64,000 nt of DNA from Nitrospirota bacterium (GCA_013151555.1 JAADIA010000079.1:6407-70406), one strand, 5' to 3'; shown: positions 1 through 9,062, counted from the stretch's first letter. Notes: generated by a model from the sequence alone, not told the origin. Numbers and translations are program-made.

Positions 1-305
1 ATGCGGAATCTCGAGGCTTAATTATCTCCGACACCAAATTCGAGTTCGGATTTGTTCGCAATGAAGAGCTCATTCTTATAGATGAAATTCTTACTCCGGA
101 TTCCTCGCGTTTTTGGGATAAAAACGATTACTGTTTGGGACAATCACCCAAAAATTTTGATAAGCAATTCGTGCGCGATTATTTAGAAACTGTGAATTGG
201 GATAAGACTCCTCCCGCTCCTTCCCTTCCTCAGGATATTGTCTGGAAGACCAGCGAAAAATATAAGGAAGCCTATAAGAGGCTTACCGGCAAGATGATTG
301 TATAG
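1..305 (+). CDS. purC: SAICAR synthase, C-terminal part (5' end outside window)
   Basis: Phosphoribosylaminoimidazole-succinocarboxamide synthase, which joins aspartate to CAIR in purine synthesis. Only the last ~100 codons are present, read in frame 3 from base 3 with no start codon. The reading contains ISDTKFEFG, then [16 protein letters not shown] and the tail [17 protein letters not shown], all typical of the PurC C-terminal half (ATP/SAICAR-binding region). It ends at TAG 303-305, 47 nt before the sensor kinase. No other purine gene follows, so the rest of any purine operon would lie upstream. Confidence 0.93.
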   Translation, partial: AESRGLIISDTKFEFGFVRNEELILIDEILTPDSSRFWDKNDYCLGQSPKNFDKQFVRDYLETVNWDKTPPAPSLPQDIVWKTSEKYKEAYKRLTGKMIV

Positions 306-352
306 CCGGCATTAAGAAGGTGTTCCAAACTGCTGCCAGGTAGGGTTGAAAA

Positions 353-1678
353 ATGCTGATGCGGCGGCCCGTGAGGGTTATTCTCTATATTATCTTTGCC
401 ACCGTCTTGATTGCAGTTCTCTTCGTTAACCTCTCCCATAAAAGAGCAAATATCGAGAGAATTATTCAACAAGAAGGTTTATCTTTGGGAAGCATGTACG
501 CCGTTGCCCGGGAAACCCGCAATGAAGCTATCATAACTGCGGTTATTATCTTTATCCTGGGGATAACCGCTCTCAGCTTACTGCTCATTTATGAGCAATA
601 TCGTTCTGCCCGGAGGAGTTTGAGCGCGGTGGAAAGCCTTTCCTCAAATGTTCTCCGAAGCATAACCCGGGGGGTGATCGTCGTTGACTTAGAGGGAAAA
701 ATATCCAGCCTCAATAAGGCCGCTGAGACCATCCTTAATTTGAAAGGCCGGAATTTATCCGGTACCCCTTTCCGGGAAATCTGGAATAAGGATGACCGGA
801 TAAGGGTTATCCTGGAGAAGGTTCTGGAGGATAAAGAGCTTTCCGGAGACCAGGATATTGATTATTATGTGGAGGGAAAAGGGAGACTATCGCTTCGTAT
901 TGATACTACCTTTCTCGAAGACGATGAAGGCAAGACGGTTGGAATAGTAATCCTTATCAAAGACCTTACTGAAGCTAAGCAACTGGAAACACAGATGAGG
1001 AGAGCGGACAAGTTAGCTTCGCTGGGACGTTTGGCAGCCGGCATCGCTCACGAGATAAAGAATCCTTTAAGCGCTATGTCCATAAACCACCAATTATTGG
1101 AGGAGGAAGTTTTTTCCTCATCTTCTCTTTCCCGGAAAAGATTATTGAACTACTTGAACATCGTCGGGACGGAAACCAAACGTTTAGAGGGTATCGTCCA
1201 GAATTTTCTCCGCTTTGCTAAACCTCCTCCCCTGGAATTGAGTCAGGTGAATATTAACCGAGTTCTTGATGGAGTTCTGGCTCTGATAGGGCAGGAAGCT
1301 GTGGAAGAAGGGATTAAGATATCTAAGAATTATCATGAAGATTTGCCCCGGGTTCAGGGAGATAAGGAACAACTAAGCCAGGCTTTCTTGAATATAGTTA
1401 TTAATTCCCTTCAGGCGATGGCGGGGGGAGGGCAATTGACTATTAGAACAGCAAAGGGACCGCGACATATCGAATTAGAAATTTCCGATACGGGTCGAGG
1501 CATTGCTCTTCAGGACCAGGAGAAGATTTTTGAGCTTTACTTCACTACTAAGGAGGGGGGAACGGGACTGGGATTGCCCATAACCCAGCGTATTATTCAA
1601 GAACATCGGGGATGGATAGGGATAGAAAGCAAACCGGGAGAAGGAACTAAGTTCAGGGTTAACCTTCCGCTGATATAG
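353..1678 (+). CDS. membrane-bound PAS sensor histidine kinase (NtrB/PilS/AtoS type)
   Basis: 441 aa. Two membrane segments (about residues 8-27 and 58-80) enclose a very short periplasmic loop. A PAS domain follows (about 95-205), then HisKA with the phospho-accepting His233 in AAGIAHEIKNPLSAM, then an HATPase_c domain with the N box (QAFLNIVINSLQAM), DTGRGI and GGTGLGL. The gene sits 10 nt ahead of an NtrC-family regulator, so the pair is a two-component system feeding sigma-54 promoters. With so small a sensor loop the signal is probably cytoplasmic or in the membrane. A role in pilus control (PilS-like) is possible, because a pilus cluster lies ~50 kb away, but the sequence does not prove it. 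Confidence 0.92.
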   Translation: MLMRRPVRVILYIIFATVLIAVLFVNLSHKRANIERIIQQEGLSLGSMYAVARETRNEAIITAVIIFILGITALSLLLIYEQYRSARRSLSAVESLSSNVLRSITRGVIVVDLEGKISSLNKAAETILNLKGRNLSGTPFREIWNKDDRIRVILEKVLEDKELSGDQDIDYYVEGKGRLSLRIDTTFLEDDEGKTVGIVILIKDLTEAKQLETQMRRADKLASLGRLAAGIAHEIKNPLSAMSINHQLLEEEVFSSSSLSRKRLLNYLNIVGTETKRLEGIVQNFLRFAKPPPLELSQVNINRVLDGVLALIGQEAVEEGIKISKNYHEDLPRVQGDKEQLSQAFLNIVINSLQAMAGGGQLTIRTAKGPRHIELEISDTGRGIALQDQEKIFELYFTTKEGGTGLGLPITQRIIQEHRGWIGIESKPGEGTKFRVNLPLI

Positions 1679-1688
1679 GCAAAAGATC

Positions 1689-3044
1689 ATGAAGACAGAG
1701 AAAATTCTGGTCGTTGATGACGAAATAAATATTGCCCGGGGAATTTGTGAAGCGCTGGGCAAAGAAGGTTATCGAACCTTATCAACATCCAATGGGTTGA
1801 AGGCTTTGGAGGAAGTAAGAGAAGACTTTTTCCATCTCATCATTGCCGATGTAAAAATGCCGGGGATGAGCGGTTTGGAATTTCTCCGTCAGGTTAAGCG
1901 GGAGTGTCCGGAGACAATGGTGGTTATCCTTACTGCTTATGGGACCATCGAGACGGCTGTGGAGGCGATGCGGGAAGGAGCCTATGATTATCTTTCCAAG
2001 CCTATTGACATCAAAAGGCTGAGGGCTCTGGTGGAGAAAGCCCTGGAAAAACAAAGGTTAATCCTGGAGAATCAAATTCTCCGCCAGAAACTGGAAGGTC
2101 GAACCCGGTTCGATAAGATAGTGGGAAAAGGTGAGAAAATAAGGGAAATTTACCGGTTGGTCGAACGGGTGGCAGATACCAAATCTACTGTCCTCATCCA
2201 GGGGGAGAGTGGAACCGGGAAGGAATTGATTGCCCGGGCTATTCATGAGCATAGTTCCCGTTGCCGTAAGCCTTTCATCACCTTGAACTGTGCTGCCTTA
2301 CCCGAAAACCTTCTGGAGTCGGAGCTCTTCGGTCACGAGAAAGGAGCCTTCACGGGAGCTCTAGCCAGGAAAACAGGCCGGTTTGAGGAGGCAGAAGGGG
2401 GGACCCTTTTTTTAGATGAAGTGGGAGGGATGAGCCCTAAGATGCAGATGGACCTGTTAAGAGTAGTAGAAGAGCGAAGGTTGCGAAGGGTAGGAGGCTC
2501 AGAGATGATTGAAGTAGATGCCCGTCTCATTGCAGCCACTAACACTGACCTAAAGAAAGCTGTGGAGAACGGTTCTTTCCGAAAAGACCTTTATTACCGT
2601 TTAAACGTTATTCCTATCTTACTTCCTCCTTTACGGGAACGGAAAGAGGATATTCCCACCCTGGCAAAAGTTTTCTTAGCGGAGTTCAATAAGGAAAATA
2701 ATAAAGATGTGAAAATAATCTCTCCCCAGGCGATGGAGGCCATGGTGAATTATCATTGGCCGGGGAATATCAGGGAGTTGAAGAACGTCATGGAGAGAGC
2801 GATCATCCTGGCTCCCGGAGATAATATACTGTCTGAATATCTACCCTCGGAAATCCAGGAGAAAATAGGTCAGCCGGGGCGGGTTTCTCTTGCCCTGGGC
2901 ACGACTCTTAAAGAAGCAGAGAAAAAACTTATCGAACAAACCTTGAAGGAAATAACCTCTCATCGGGAGGAAGCCGCGAGGCTCTTGGGAATTAGCGTTC
3001 GTTCTTTACACTATAAAATGAAGGAATACGGGATTGAATATTAG
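1689..3044 (+). CDS. sigma-54-dependent response regulator, NtrC family
   Basis: 451 aa. An N-terminal receiver carries D10/D11, phospho-acceptor Asp54 (IIADVKMPG) and the switch Thr/Lys. A central AAA+ domain (about 142-370) has Walker A GESGTGKE, the sigma-54-contacting GAFTGA loop and Walker B GGTLFLDEVG. A C-terminal Fis-type helix-turn-helix follows (about 410-451; EEAARLLGISVRSLHYKMKE). It is the partner of the upstream kinase, with a 10-nt gap. All motifs needed to activate sigma-54 RNA polymerase are intact. Its targets are unknown; I saw no convincing -24/-12 element in this window. Confidence 0.95.
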   Translation: MKTEKILVVDDEINIARGICEALGKEGYRTLSTSNGLKALEEVREDFFHLIIADVKMPGMSGLEFLRQVKRECPETMVVILTAYGTIETAVEAMREGAYDYLSKPIDIKRLRALVEKALEKQRLILENQILRQKLEGRTRFDKIVGKGEKIREIYRLVERVADTKSTVLIQGESGTGKELIARAIHEHSSRCRKPFITLNCAALPENLLESELFGHEKGAFTGALARKTGRFEEAEGGTLFLDEVGGMSPKMQMDLLRVVEERRLRRVGGSEMIEVDARLIAATNTDLKKAVENGSFRKDLYYRLNVIPILLPPLRERKEDIPTLAKVFLAEFNKENNKDVKIISPQAMEAMVNYHWPGNIRELKNVMERAIILAPGDNILSEYLPSEIQEKIGQPGRVSLALGTTLKEAEKKLIEQTLKEITSHREEAARLLGISVRSLHYKMKEYGIEY

Positions 3045-3210
3045 TTATATCAATTACTTAAAAGGCGAATGAGATTATAGTATTCCAAAGGTTAGGAGAG
3101 GCAAACTTATCTCTGCTCGTAAGAGTCTTGGTCGCTCCTAAAGCAAAAATGCCGGCATAACCAATTACGCTTTACAGCATAATAGCCTCCGACACCTCCG
3201 AAAATTTTCT

Positions 3211-3238
3211 TTGACTTCCTTGCCAGTTCTGGTAAAAT
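3211..3238 (+). promoter_or_regulatory. sigma-70 type promoter for the GT28-like gene (leaderless)
   Basis: TTGACT (3211-3216), 16-nt spacer, TAAAAT (3233-3238). The ATG of the next gene is at 3245, seven bases after the -10 box, where transcription should begin. There is no Shine-Dalgarno sequence before that ATG, so the transcript looks leaderless. The rest of the gap 3045-3210 shows no recognisable feature. Confidence 0.6.
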
Positions 3239-3244
3239 GCTCAC

Positions 3245-4366
3245 ATGAAAAGGGTTCTTCTTCTCTATATTTTTGAAAGAACTGGTCACCACCTGGCAGC
3301 TCAGGCTTTAGAAAAAGCTATAAGAGAACGGGAGAAGAATTGGAATCTTCTGACCGTTAACTTTCTTGGTTATGCTAATCCTCACCTTAACCAGGTTATT
3401 CAGAGTGGTTATTTATCGTTGCTTCATAATACGCCTGAGATATGGGACTATCTCTATGATAACCCCAAGGTGGCGCGGAGGATATCAGGAGTTAAGGAAT
3501 TCATCAATAAATTAAAGTCCGGAAAGTTGGAAGAATTGCTTGATTCTTTCTCTCCCAAGACAGTTATTTGTACCCAGGCTTTCCCTTGTGGAGTAGTGGC
3601 CGCTTATAAAGAGAAGAGAAAAAAAAATCTCCCCTTGATTGGGGTGATCACGGACTATGTAGCTCACTGCTATTGGCTGTATGACCAAGTCGATTATTAT
3701 GCGGTTCCTCATGAGACTACTAAGAATGACCTGATAAAAAAAGGGATTGCCGCGAGGAAGATACGAGTTACGGGAATTTCCATTGATCCCAAGTTTGGAA
3801 AGAAGCAGGATAGAGAGAGAATTGTAAAAGGAATAAATTTAAGCCCGAATCTTCCTACCGTACTTATTATGGGAGGAGGGCAGGGATTGGGACCGATAGA
3901 AGAAATTGTTGATAGCCTGGACGCTCTTCCCTTACCCTTGCAGATGGTCATTGTTACCGGCCTTAATAAAAGTTTAAGAGAGAACCTGGAAGAAAAAAAA
4001 GGTGAAATGACTAAACCGGTTCATATCACAGGATATGTGGATAATATTGAAGAATTTATGGAAATATCCGATATAATCGTTACCAAATCGGGGGGGTTGA
4101 CTACTGCTGAAGCTTTGGCTAAAGGTTTAGCTATAGTCATAGCCGGTTGTCTACCGGGGCAGGAAGAAAGGAACAGTCGGTTTTTAGTGGACGAAGGAGC
4201 GGCGATAAAAGCCGATGGGGGTAAGAAAGTAGCTGTTGTTGTTAGTGAACTACTGAGCAATCCCCGGCGTCTTTCTTCCCTTCAGGCTAAGGCCAGAGAG
4301 TTGTCGAGTCCTGACGCTTCTTTGGAAATAGCTGAGATGGTTATGGAGACAGTAAACTCAAGTTAA
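3245..4366 (+). CDS. MGDG synthase / processive diacylglycerol glycosyltransferase-like (GT28)
   Basis: 373 aa, GT-B fold. The N-terminus LLLYIFERTGHHLAAQALEKAI matches the acceptor-binding domain of monogalactosyldiacylglycerol synthases and bacterial UgtP-like enzymes. The C-terminal donor domain has VLIMGGGQGLGPIEEIV, HITGYVDNIEEFMEISDIIVTKSGGLTTAEALAKG and the closing glycine-rich UDP-sugar site. It probably glycosylates diacylglycerol at the inner face of the cytoplasmic membrane; MurG-like activity is less likely because the MurG lipid-binding motifs are missing. The ATG at 3245 fits the family N-terminus exactly and lies at the predicted transcription start. A lipid acyltransferase gene follows. 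Confidence 0.82.
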   Translation: MKRVLLLYIFERTGHHLAAQALEKAIREREKNWNLLTVNFLGYANPHLNQVIQSGYLSLLHNTPEIWDYLYDNPKVARRISGVKEFINKLKSGKLEELLDSFSPKTVICTQAFPCGVVAAYKEKRKKNLPLIGVITDYVAHCYWLYDQVDYYAVPHETTKNDLIKKGIAARKIRVTGISIDPKFGKKQDRERIVKGINLSPNLPTVLIMGGGQGLGPIEEIVDSLDALPLPLQMVIVTGLNKSLRENLEEKKGEMTKPVHITGYVDNIEEFMEISDIIVTKSGGLTTAEALAKGLAIVIAGCLPGQEERNSRFLVDEGAAIKADGGKKVAVVVSELLSNPRRLSSLQAKARELSSPDASLEIAEMVMETVNSS

Positions 4367-4377
4367 CGAAGGCTCAA

Positions 4378-4424
4378 ATGCTCCGGATAACAGCTCTCTT
4401 TTCTAAATATGAACCCGGGAGCAT
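4378..4424 (+). repeat. dispersed hairpin element, family C (copy 1)
   Basis: The arms ATGCTCC (4378-4384) and GGAGCAT (4418-4424) enclose the conserved core AACAGCTCTCTTTTCTAA. Related copies lie at 7241-7285 (same strand) and 24363-24422 (opposite strand). It fills most of the 103-nt gap between the GT28-like gene and the acyltransferase. Its function is unknown. Confidence 0.55.
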
Positions 4425-4469
4425 TGGAACTATGGAGCACTTTTCAAGTTACGACCGAAGGGAGTTGAT

Positions 4470-5357
4470 TTGAAATATCTCATCTATCAGTTAATTCATT
4501 TCATCTCTTTTTGGCTGCCTCTAAAGGTTGCTTACTGGTTGGGAGAGAGAATAGCCGATCTCCGTTATTTGTTCTGCAAGGAAAGCCGGGAAACAATCGA
4601 GAGTAATCTGAAGCAGGTTCTGGGGGAAAAGGAAGAAAAGGAAATCAAACGCAAAACCCGCAAGGTCTTTCAGAACTTTGCTAAATATGTCGTTGACTTT
4701 TCTCGTTTTTGCCGTATTAATCAAAAGAACCTGGAAAAGTTTATTACCATAGAAGGGATGGAAAACCTCAAACGGGCATTTGCGGCTCGGAAGGGAGTTA
4801 TTGCTCTCACCGCTCATCTGGGAAACTGGGAATTGGGAGGAGCAACCCTTGCTATCTCTGGCTATCCGATTAACGCTGTTGCCCTCGATCACGAAGAGAC
4901 TTCCGTTAACCGTCTCTTTGTTCGGCAGAGGACAAAAAAGGGAGTGAAAGTTATTCCTTTTGGGATGGCGGCCAGTAGATGTTACCGGGCCCTTCACCGT
5001 AATGAGATGGTCGCTCTTCTCGGAGACTGGGATATCAAAAGCCAGGGAATAGAGACTCGTTTTCTGGGAAGGTTGACTACCCTTCCCCGGGGTCCGGCTG
5101 TTCTTTCCTTAAAGACAGGGGCAGCTATTTTGCCCGGATTTACTATCAGACAAGAGGATGACCGTTTTAAACTTTTTCTGGAAAAACCTATTTTCCCGGA
5201 GTCTACCGGACGCAAGGAAGAGGACATAAATAAGTTGAGTGCTCAAGTAAACAAGGTTATGGAAAACTATATCCGGAGCTATCCGGAACAGTGGTTCCTC
5301 TTTCATAAAGTGTGGCCGGAGGAGGACAGGGAACAGATAATACCTAATAAAAGTTGA
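4470..5357 (+). CDS. lysophospholipid/lipid A acyltransferase (LpxL/HtrB family)
   Basis: 295 aa. An N-terminal membrane segment (about residues 5-25) is followed by the acyltransferase domain. The catalytic H-x4-E motif is in [12 protein letters not shown], followed by [27 protein letters not shown], the substrate-site block of the LpxL/LpxM/HtrB family. The family moves an acyl chain from acyl-ACP to lipid A precursors at the inner membrane, which implies an outer membrane with lipid A-like lipids. The start is TTG at 4470 with GGAG at 4461-4464, five bases away. The stop at 5357 lies 23 nt before hisI. Confidence 0.88.
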   Translation: MKYLIYQLIHFISFWLPLKVAYWLGERIADLRYLFCKESRETIESNLKQVLGEKEEKEIKRKTRKVFQNFAKYVVDFSRFCRINQKNLEKFITIEGMENLKRAFAARKGVIALTAHLGNWELGGATLAISGYPINAVALDHEETSVNRLFVRQRTKKGVKVIPFGMAASRCYRALHRNEMVALLGDWDIKSQGIETRFLGRLTTLPRGPAVLSLKTGAAILPGFTIRQEDDRFKLFLEKPIFPESTGRKEEDINKLSAQVNKVMENYIRSYPEQWFLFHKVWPEEDREQIIPNKS

Positions 5358-5380
5358 AAGGATTTAGAGGAGAAGAGATA

Positions 5381-5809
5381 ATGTCTAAAGTCAAGGATTG
5401 CTTAAAAGAGTTGAAATTTGATGATAAGGGCCTGATTCCTGTTGTCATTCAGGAGGTAGAAACCAACGAGGTTCTCATGCTGGCTTATATGAATGAAACC
5501 TCTCTTTCGGCTACGCTGGAAACGGGAAGGACGCATTTCTGGAGCCGGTCGAGGGGGAAGTTATGGAAAAAAGGAGAGGTTTCCGGTTGCGAACAGATCG
5601 TTCACGAAATTTTTGTTGATTGCGATGAAGATAGTCTTCTAATCAAGGTCCATCAGAAGGGCGGAGCCTGTCATACCGGTTATAAATCCTGTTTCTATCG
5701 AAAGATTAATGTCAAGCAGGATATGATTGAGATCGTTAGCCGCAAGGTTTTTCATCCTCATGAGAAGTATGGCAAGAAGGAAAAGCAAGAAGAAAATTTG
5801 ACAGGATGA
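5381..5809 (+). CDS. hisI: phosphoribosyl-AMP cyclohydrolase
   Basis: 142 aa. Opens the purine ring of PR-AMP in step 3 of histidine synthesis. The sequence has [21 protein letters not shown], the signature [19 protein letters not shown], the metal-binding [11 protein letters not shown] region with its Asp residues, and the Cys-containing [15 protein letters not shown] chose ATG 5381 over the in-frame ATG at 5354 because GAGGAG lies just upstream and the family begins here. There is no HisE domain, so the pyrophosphohydrolase must be elsewhere. The last residues (EENLTG) and the stop come from a GACAGGAT-type dispersed repeat that has run into the gene end. Confidence 0.95.
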   Translation: MSKVKDCLKELKFDDKGLIPVVIQEVETNEVLMLAYMNETSLSATLETGRTHFWSRSRGKLWKKGEVSGCEQIVHEIFVDCDEDSLLIKVHQKGGACHTGYKSCFYRKINVKQDMIEIVSRKVFHPHEKYGKKEKQEENLTG

Positions 5810-5874
5810 ACAGGATAGACCGGGCTGAATACTGAGCGCTGAATTCTGAATTATCAAAGAGAGGAGGAGATTCC

Positions 5875-7221
5875 ATGAATCCGCAAATTTTTCGGGAATA
5901 TGACATTCGGGGGGTGGTTGATAAGGATTTGACTCCGAAAATAGTAGAAACTTTGGGAAAAGCTTTTGGGAGCTATATCCAGGATTTTCAGGGCAAAGAG
6001 ATTGTCGTTGCCCGGGATAACCGTTTATCTTCGAAGCTGTACCGGGACGCTCTCATTTCCGGAATAGTTTCTACTGGATGTAGTGTCCTTGACATTGGCG
6101 AGGTTCCCTCTCCGGTATTCTATTTTTCCTTGATTCATTATGAGAAAGATGGAGGAATGATGATTACTGCCAGCCATAATCCTCCGGAGTTCAATGGGTT
6201 CAAGATTAGTCGTGGCCATAGCAGTATTTATGGGGAGGAGATTCAGAAGTTAAGAAAAATAATCGAATCCGGGAAGTTCCGGGAAGGTAAAGGACAAATA
6301 AGCAGTAAAGATCCCCGGGCGGCTTATCTCAGTTGCCTTAAAGAGAGAGTAAATTTAAAACGAGAACTGAAGGTAGTTGTGGATGCCGGCAATGGGACAA
6401 CTTCCGATTTAGCCCCTTCCTTATTGGAAGAACTGGGTTGCCGGGTAATAAAACTTTACTGTGAGTCGGACGGGAGGTTTCCCAACCATCATCCGGATCC
6501 GACTATCCCGGATAATTTAAAGGATTTAATTGCTACCGTGCAAAAAGAAAAAGCCGATCTGGGAATAGCTTACGATGGAGACGGGGATAGAATTGGAGTA
6601 GTTGATGAAAAGGGCAAGATTATCTGGGGCGATAGGTTAATGATAATATTTGCCCGAAAAATCCTTAAAAAGCATCCGGGAGCCAAGGTCGTTTTTGAGG
6701 TCAAATGTTCTCAAAGTTTGATTGAAGAAATTGAGAAAGCCGGAGGTGTTCCTCTGATGTGGAAGACGGGACATTCCCTTATCGAAAGTAAGATTCGGGA
6801 GGAAGGAGCTCTCCTGGCGGGAGAAATGAGCGGCCATATCTATTTTGCCGATAACTATTTTGGTTACGATGACGCTATCTTTGCTTCCTGCCGGTTAGTG
6901 GAGATTCTCTCCGGGACGGAGAAGAGATTATCTCAGCTTTTAGAAGGGGTCACCGAGTACCATTCTACTCCTGAAATAAGGATAGAGTGCCCGGATGAAA
7001 AGAAGTTTGAAGTGGTGGAGAAGGTCAAAAAATATTTCCGGGAAAAATATGAGATTATCGATATCGATGGGGTAAGAGTCCTCTTTGGAGATGGATGGGG
7101 ATTGGTTCGGGCCTCCAACACGCAGGCGGTTCTCGTTCTCAGGTTTGAAGCGCGAACGGAAAAGAGGATGGAGGAGATAAAGAGTCTGGTGATGACCAAG
7201 TTAAAGGAAGTCATCGGATAA
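5875..7221 (+). CDS. phosphomannomutase/phosphoglucomutase (AlgC/ManB type)
   Basis: 448 aa, the normal length of the alpha-D-phosphohexomutase family. It converts mannose-6-P to mannose-1-P or glucose-6-P to glucose-1-P for surface sugars. The N-terminus IFREYDIRGVVDKDLTP is diagnostic. The phosphoserine loop is TASHNPPEFNGFK, the Mg site is DGDGDRIGVVDE, the sugar-specificity loop is GEMSGHIYF, and the phosphate-binding C-terminal domain ends with VRASNTQAVLVLRFEA. The GEMSGH loop fits a dual mannose/glucose enzyme. SD is GAGGAGGAG just before ATG 5875. Confidence 0.93.
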   Translation: MNPQIFREYDIRGVVDKDLTPKIVETLGKAFGSYIQDFQGKEIVVARDNRLSSKLYRDALISGIVSTGCSVLDIGEVPSPVFYFSLIHYEKDGGMMITASHNPPEFNGFKISRGHSSIYGEEIQKLRKIIESGKFREGKGQISSKDPRAAYLSCLKERVNLKRELKVVVDAGNGTTSDLAPSLLEELGCRVIKLYCESDGRFPNHHPDPTIPDNLKDLIATVQKEKADLGIAYDGDGDRIGVVDEKGKIIWGDRLMIIFARKILKKHPGAKVVFEVKCSQSLIEEIEKAGGVPLMWKTGHSLIESKIREEGALLAGEMSGHIYFADNYFGYDDAIFASCRLVEILSGTEKRLSQLLEGVTEYHSTPEIRIECPDEKKFEVVEKVKKYFREKYEIIDIDGVRVLFGDGWGLVRASNTQAVLVLRFEARTEKRMEEIKSLVMTKLKEVIG

Positions 7222-7240
7222 GAAACGCTAAGTTAACAAG

Positions 7241-7285
7241 GTCTCCGGTTAATAACTCTCTTTTCTAACTAGCCTGGAGCACTTG
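7241..7285 (+). repeat. dispersed hairpin element, family C (copy 2)
   Basis: Same core as the copy at 4378-4424: CTCCGG, then AACTCTCTTTTCTAA, then CTGGAGCAC. CTCC and GGAG can pair. It lies between the phosphomannomutase gene and yggS. Confidence 0.5.
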
Positions 7286-7346
7286 GTCTTGCCTTTTTTT
7301 AAGGAAGCTGATATAGTTAACAATCCTGGGAGAAACAAAAAGAGAG

Positions 7347-8054
7347 ATGGAAGAGATAAGAGATAGACTAAAGCTGGTTAAAGAGAAAATTAACCGGGCC
7401 GTGGAAAGTTCCAGGCGAAGCGCCGGGGAGATTGAACTGGTAGTAGTGACCAAGACGGTTGCGGTAGCTCGTATTCGAGAAGCAATCGAGGCCGGGGTGC
7501 GGAATATCGGAGAGAACCGGGTGCAGGAGGCCCTGGCCAAGCATGAGGAGCTTAGTTCTCGTCCTCCCGGAGCGGGTCTTCCCCGATGGCATATGATCGG
7601 GCACTTACAGCGGAATAAGGTGGAGAGAGCTTTGAGCATCTTTGACCTTATCCATTCAGTTGACTCCTTATCCTTAGCCGAGGAGATAGATAAACGGGCT
7701 GAGGCTCTGGGAAAAAGAGTGGATATCCTGGTGGAAGTGAATGTATCCGGGGAGGAATCGAAATTCGGCTTAGAGAGGAGTAAAGTAAACGAGTTTTTAG
7801 TGACAATTTCTAAGTTGAAGAATCTCAGAATACAGGGATTAATGACGATGACTCCTTTCACAAACGATCCGGAACAGTCGAGACCTTATTTTCGTAAGCT
7901 CAGGTGTCTTAGCGAGGAGATACAGTCCGGCCGGCTGAATAATATAGAGATGCGGTATCTATCTATGGGGATGAGCCAGGATTTTGAAGTGGCTATTGAG
8001 GAGGGAGCTAATATGGTGCGTATCGGTAGCGCCATCTTTGGTTCACGGTCTTAG
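7347..8054 (+). CDS. yggS: YggS/PLPBP family pyridoxal phosphate homeostasis protein
   Basis: 235 aa. Single-domain alanine-racemase-like barrel that binds PLP and balances vitamin B6 and amino acid pools. The PLP lysine is in LVVVTKTVAVARI. IGENRVQEALAKHEEL, WHMIGHLQRNKV, VDILVEVNVSGEESKFGL, GLMTMTPF, LSMGMSQDFEVAIEEGANMVRIGSAIFG are all hallmark blocks. It is followed by proC, the classic yggS-proC neighbour pair. ATG 7347 has only a weak AG-rich site upstream. No catalytic role is known for the family. Confidence 0.95.
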   Translation: MEEIRDRLKLVKEKINRAVESSRRSAGEIELVVVTKTVAVARIREAIEAGVRNIGENRVQEALAKHEELSSRPPGAGLPRWHMIGHLQRNKVERALSIFDLIHSVDSLSLAEEIDKRAEALGKRVDILVEVNVSGEESKFGLERSKVNEFLVTISKLKNLRIQGLMTMTPFTNDPEQSRPYFRKLRCLSEEIQSGRLNNIEMRYLSMGMSQDFEVAIEEGANMVRIGSAIFGSRS

Positions 8055-8065
8055 AAGATGAGGAA

Positions 8066-8209
8066 AATTTGACAGGATTAACAGGATAGACAGGATAAAA
8101 TTATTACCTGAATAAGCAAATGAAACAAATTAAAATTAAATTATTACAGGTTTGTCTTTTAGTGGCTCTTTAAAAAATCTTGTTAATCCTGTTTATCCTG
8201 TCAAAAGAA
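8066..8209. repeat. inverted repeat, GACAGGAT family, between yggS and proC
   Basis: TTGACAGGATTAACAGGAT at about 8070-8088 and its complement AATCCTGTTTATCCTGTCAA at 8184-8203 flank an AT-rich spacer. The transcript could form a long imperfect hairpin. Other members lie at 5796-5815, 15466-15583, 41879-42037 and 52766-52783. Confidence 0.8.
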
Positions 8210-8234
8210 GTAAAGTAACTAAGTGAGGTATTTT

Positions 8235-9062
8235 TTGAATAAAAAGATTGGATTTATCGGAGGGGGTAATATGGGGCAAGCCCTGATAAAGGGAATCCTG
8301 AAAAGAGGAATAGCGAACCCCCGGGATATAATTGTCAGTGACCTTGACAGGAATAAATTACGAGTTGTAAGTTGTGAAATGCAGGTTGTGATAGCTGAGG
8401 ATAACCGGGAGGTTATTGAAAAGTCCGACATCATTATTCTTGCTGTTAAGCCAAAGGATATTGAAAGGGTATTGAAAGAGATTAGCGATTATTTGCAAGG
8501 TCTATCTGCTTCCGGTTCTTCCCCTATGGTCCTATCCATTGCTGCCGGGATAACGACGAAGTATATTGAGGAACATCTGGGGGATGATGTCCCGGTAGTC
8601 AGGGTAATGCCTAATACTCCGGCCTTAATCGGAGCGGGGATAGCTGCCATCTCTCGAGGCCGGTTTGCTGGTGAAGAAGAGGAAAAAATAGCGGAAGAAT
8701 TATTCCGGGGAGTTGGGGAAACAGTTAAAGTAAAAGAAGAACTGATGGATGCGGTTACCGGTCTCAGCGGTAGTGGTCCTGCTTATGTATTTGCCGTTAT
8801 GGAAAGTTTGGTAGAAGCAGGGGTGAAAGAAGGGTTGCCTTACGGTTTGGCACAAAAACTCGTTATTCAGACTGTTCTGGGGGCAGTGAAGATGGCCATG
8901 GAAACGGGAGAAAAACTTTCTACTTTAAGGGAAATGGTCACTTCTCCCGGGGGAACGACGGAAGCCGCCTTGGGTGTTTTTGAAGAAAGAAACCTTAGAA
9001 ATATTCTGGCTGAGGGGGTAAGTGCCGCTGTTAGAAGGTCAGAAGAAATGGGTAAAAGTTAG
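8235..9062 (+). CDS. proC: pyrroline-5-carboxylate reductase
   Basis: 275 aa. Reduces P5C to proline with NAD(P)H. The N-terminal Rossmann motif is IGFIGGGNMGQALIKG, followed by IILAVKPKDIERVL, VVRVMPNTPALIGAG, and the signature GLSGSGPAYVFAVMESLVEAGV with LREMVTSPGGTTEAAL. I prefer TTG 8235, with GAGGT five bases upstream; it gives the usual start LNKKIGFIGGGNMG. An in-frame GTG at 8223 would add four residues. Residues around 40 (RVVSCEMQVV) resemble a translated dispersed repeat. Confidence 0.93.
   Translation: MNKKIGFIGGGNMGQALIKGILKRGIANPRDIIVSDLDRNKLRVVSCEMQVVIAEDNREVIEKSDIIILAVKPKDIERVLKEISDYLQGLSASGSSPMVLSIAAGITTKYIEEHLGDDVPVVRVMPNTPALIGAGIAAISRGRFAGEEEEKIAEELFRGVGETVKVKEELMDAVTGLSGSGPAYVFAVMESLVEAGVKEGLPYGLAQKLVIQTVLGAVKMAMETGEKLSTLREMVTSPGGTTEAALGVFEERNLRNILAEGVSAAVRRSEEMGKS

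Noticed and set aside
4521-4997. 158-aa open frame on the minus strand opposite the acyltransferase
   Set aside because: Antisense shadow of a well-supported gene; no start signals.
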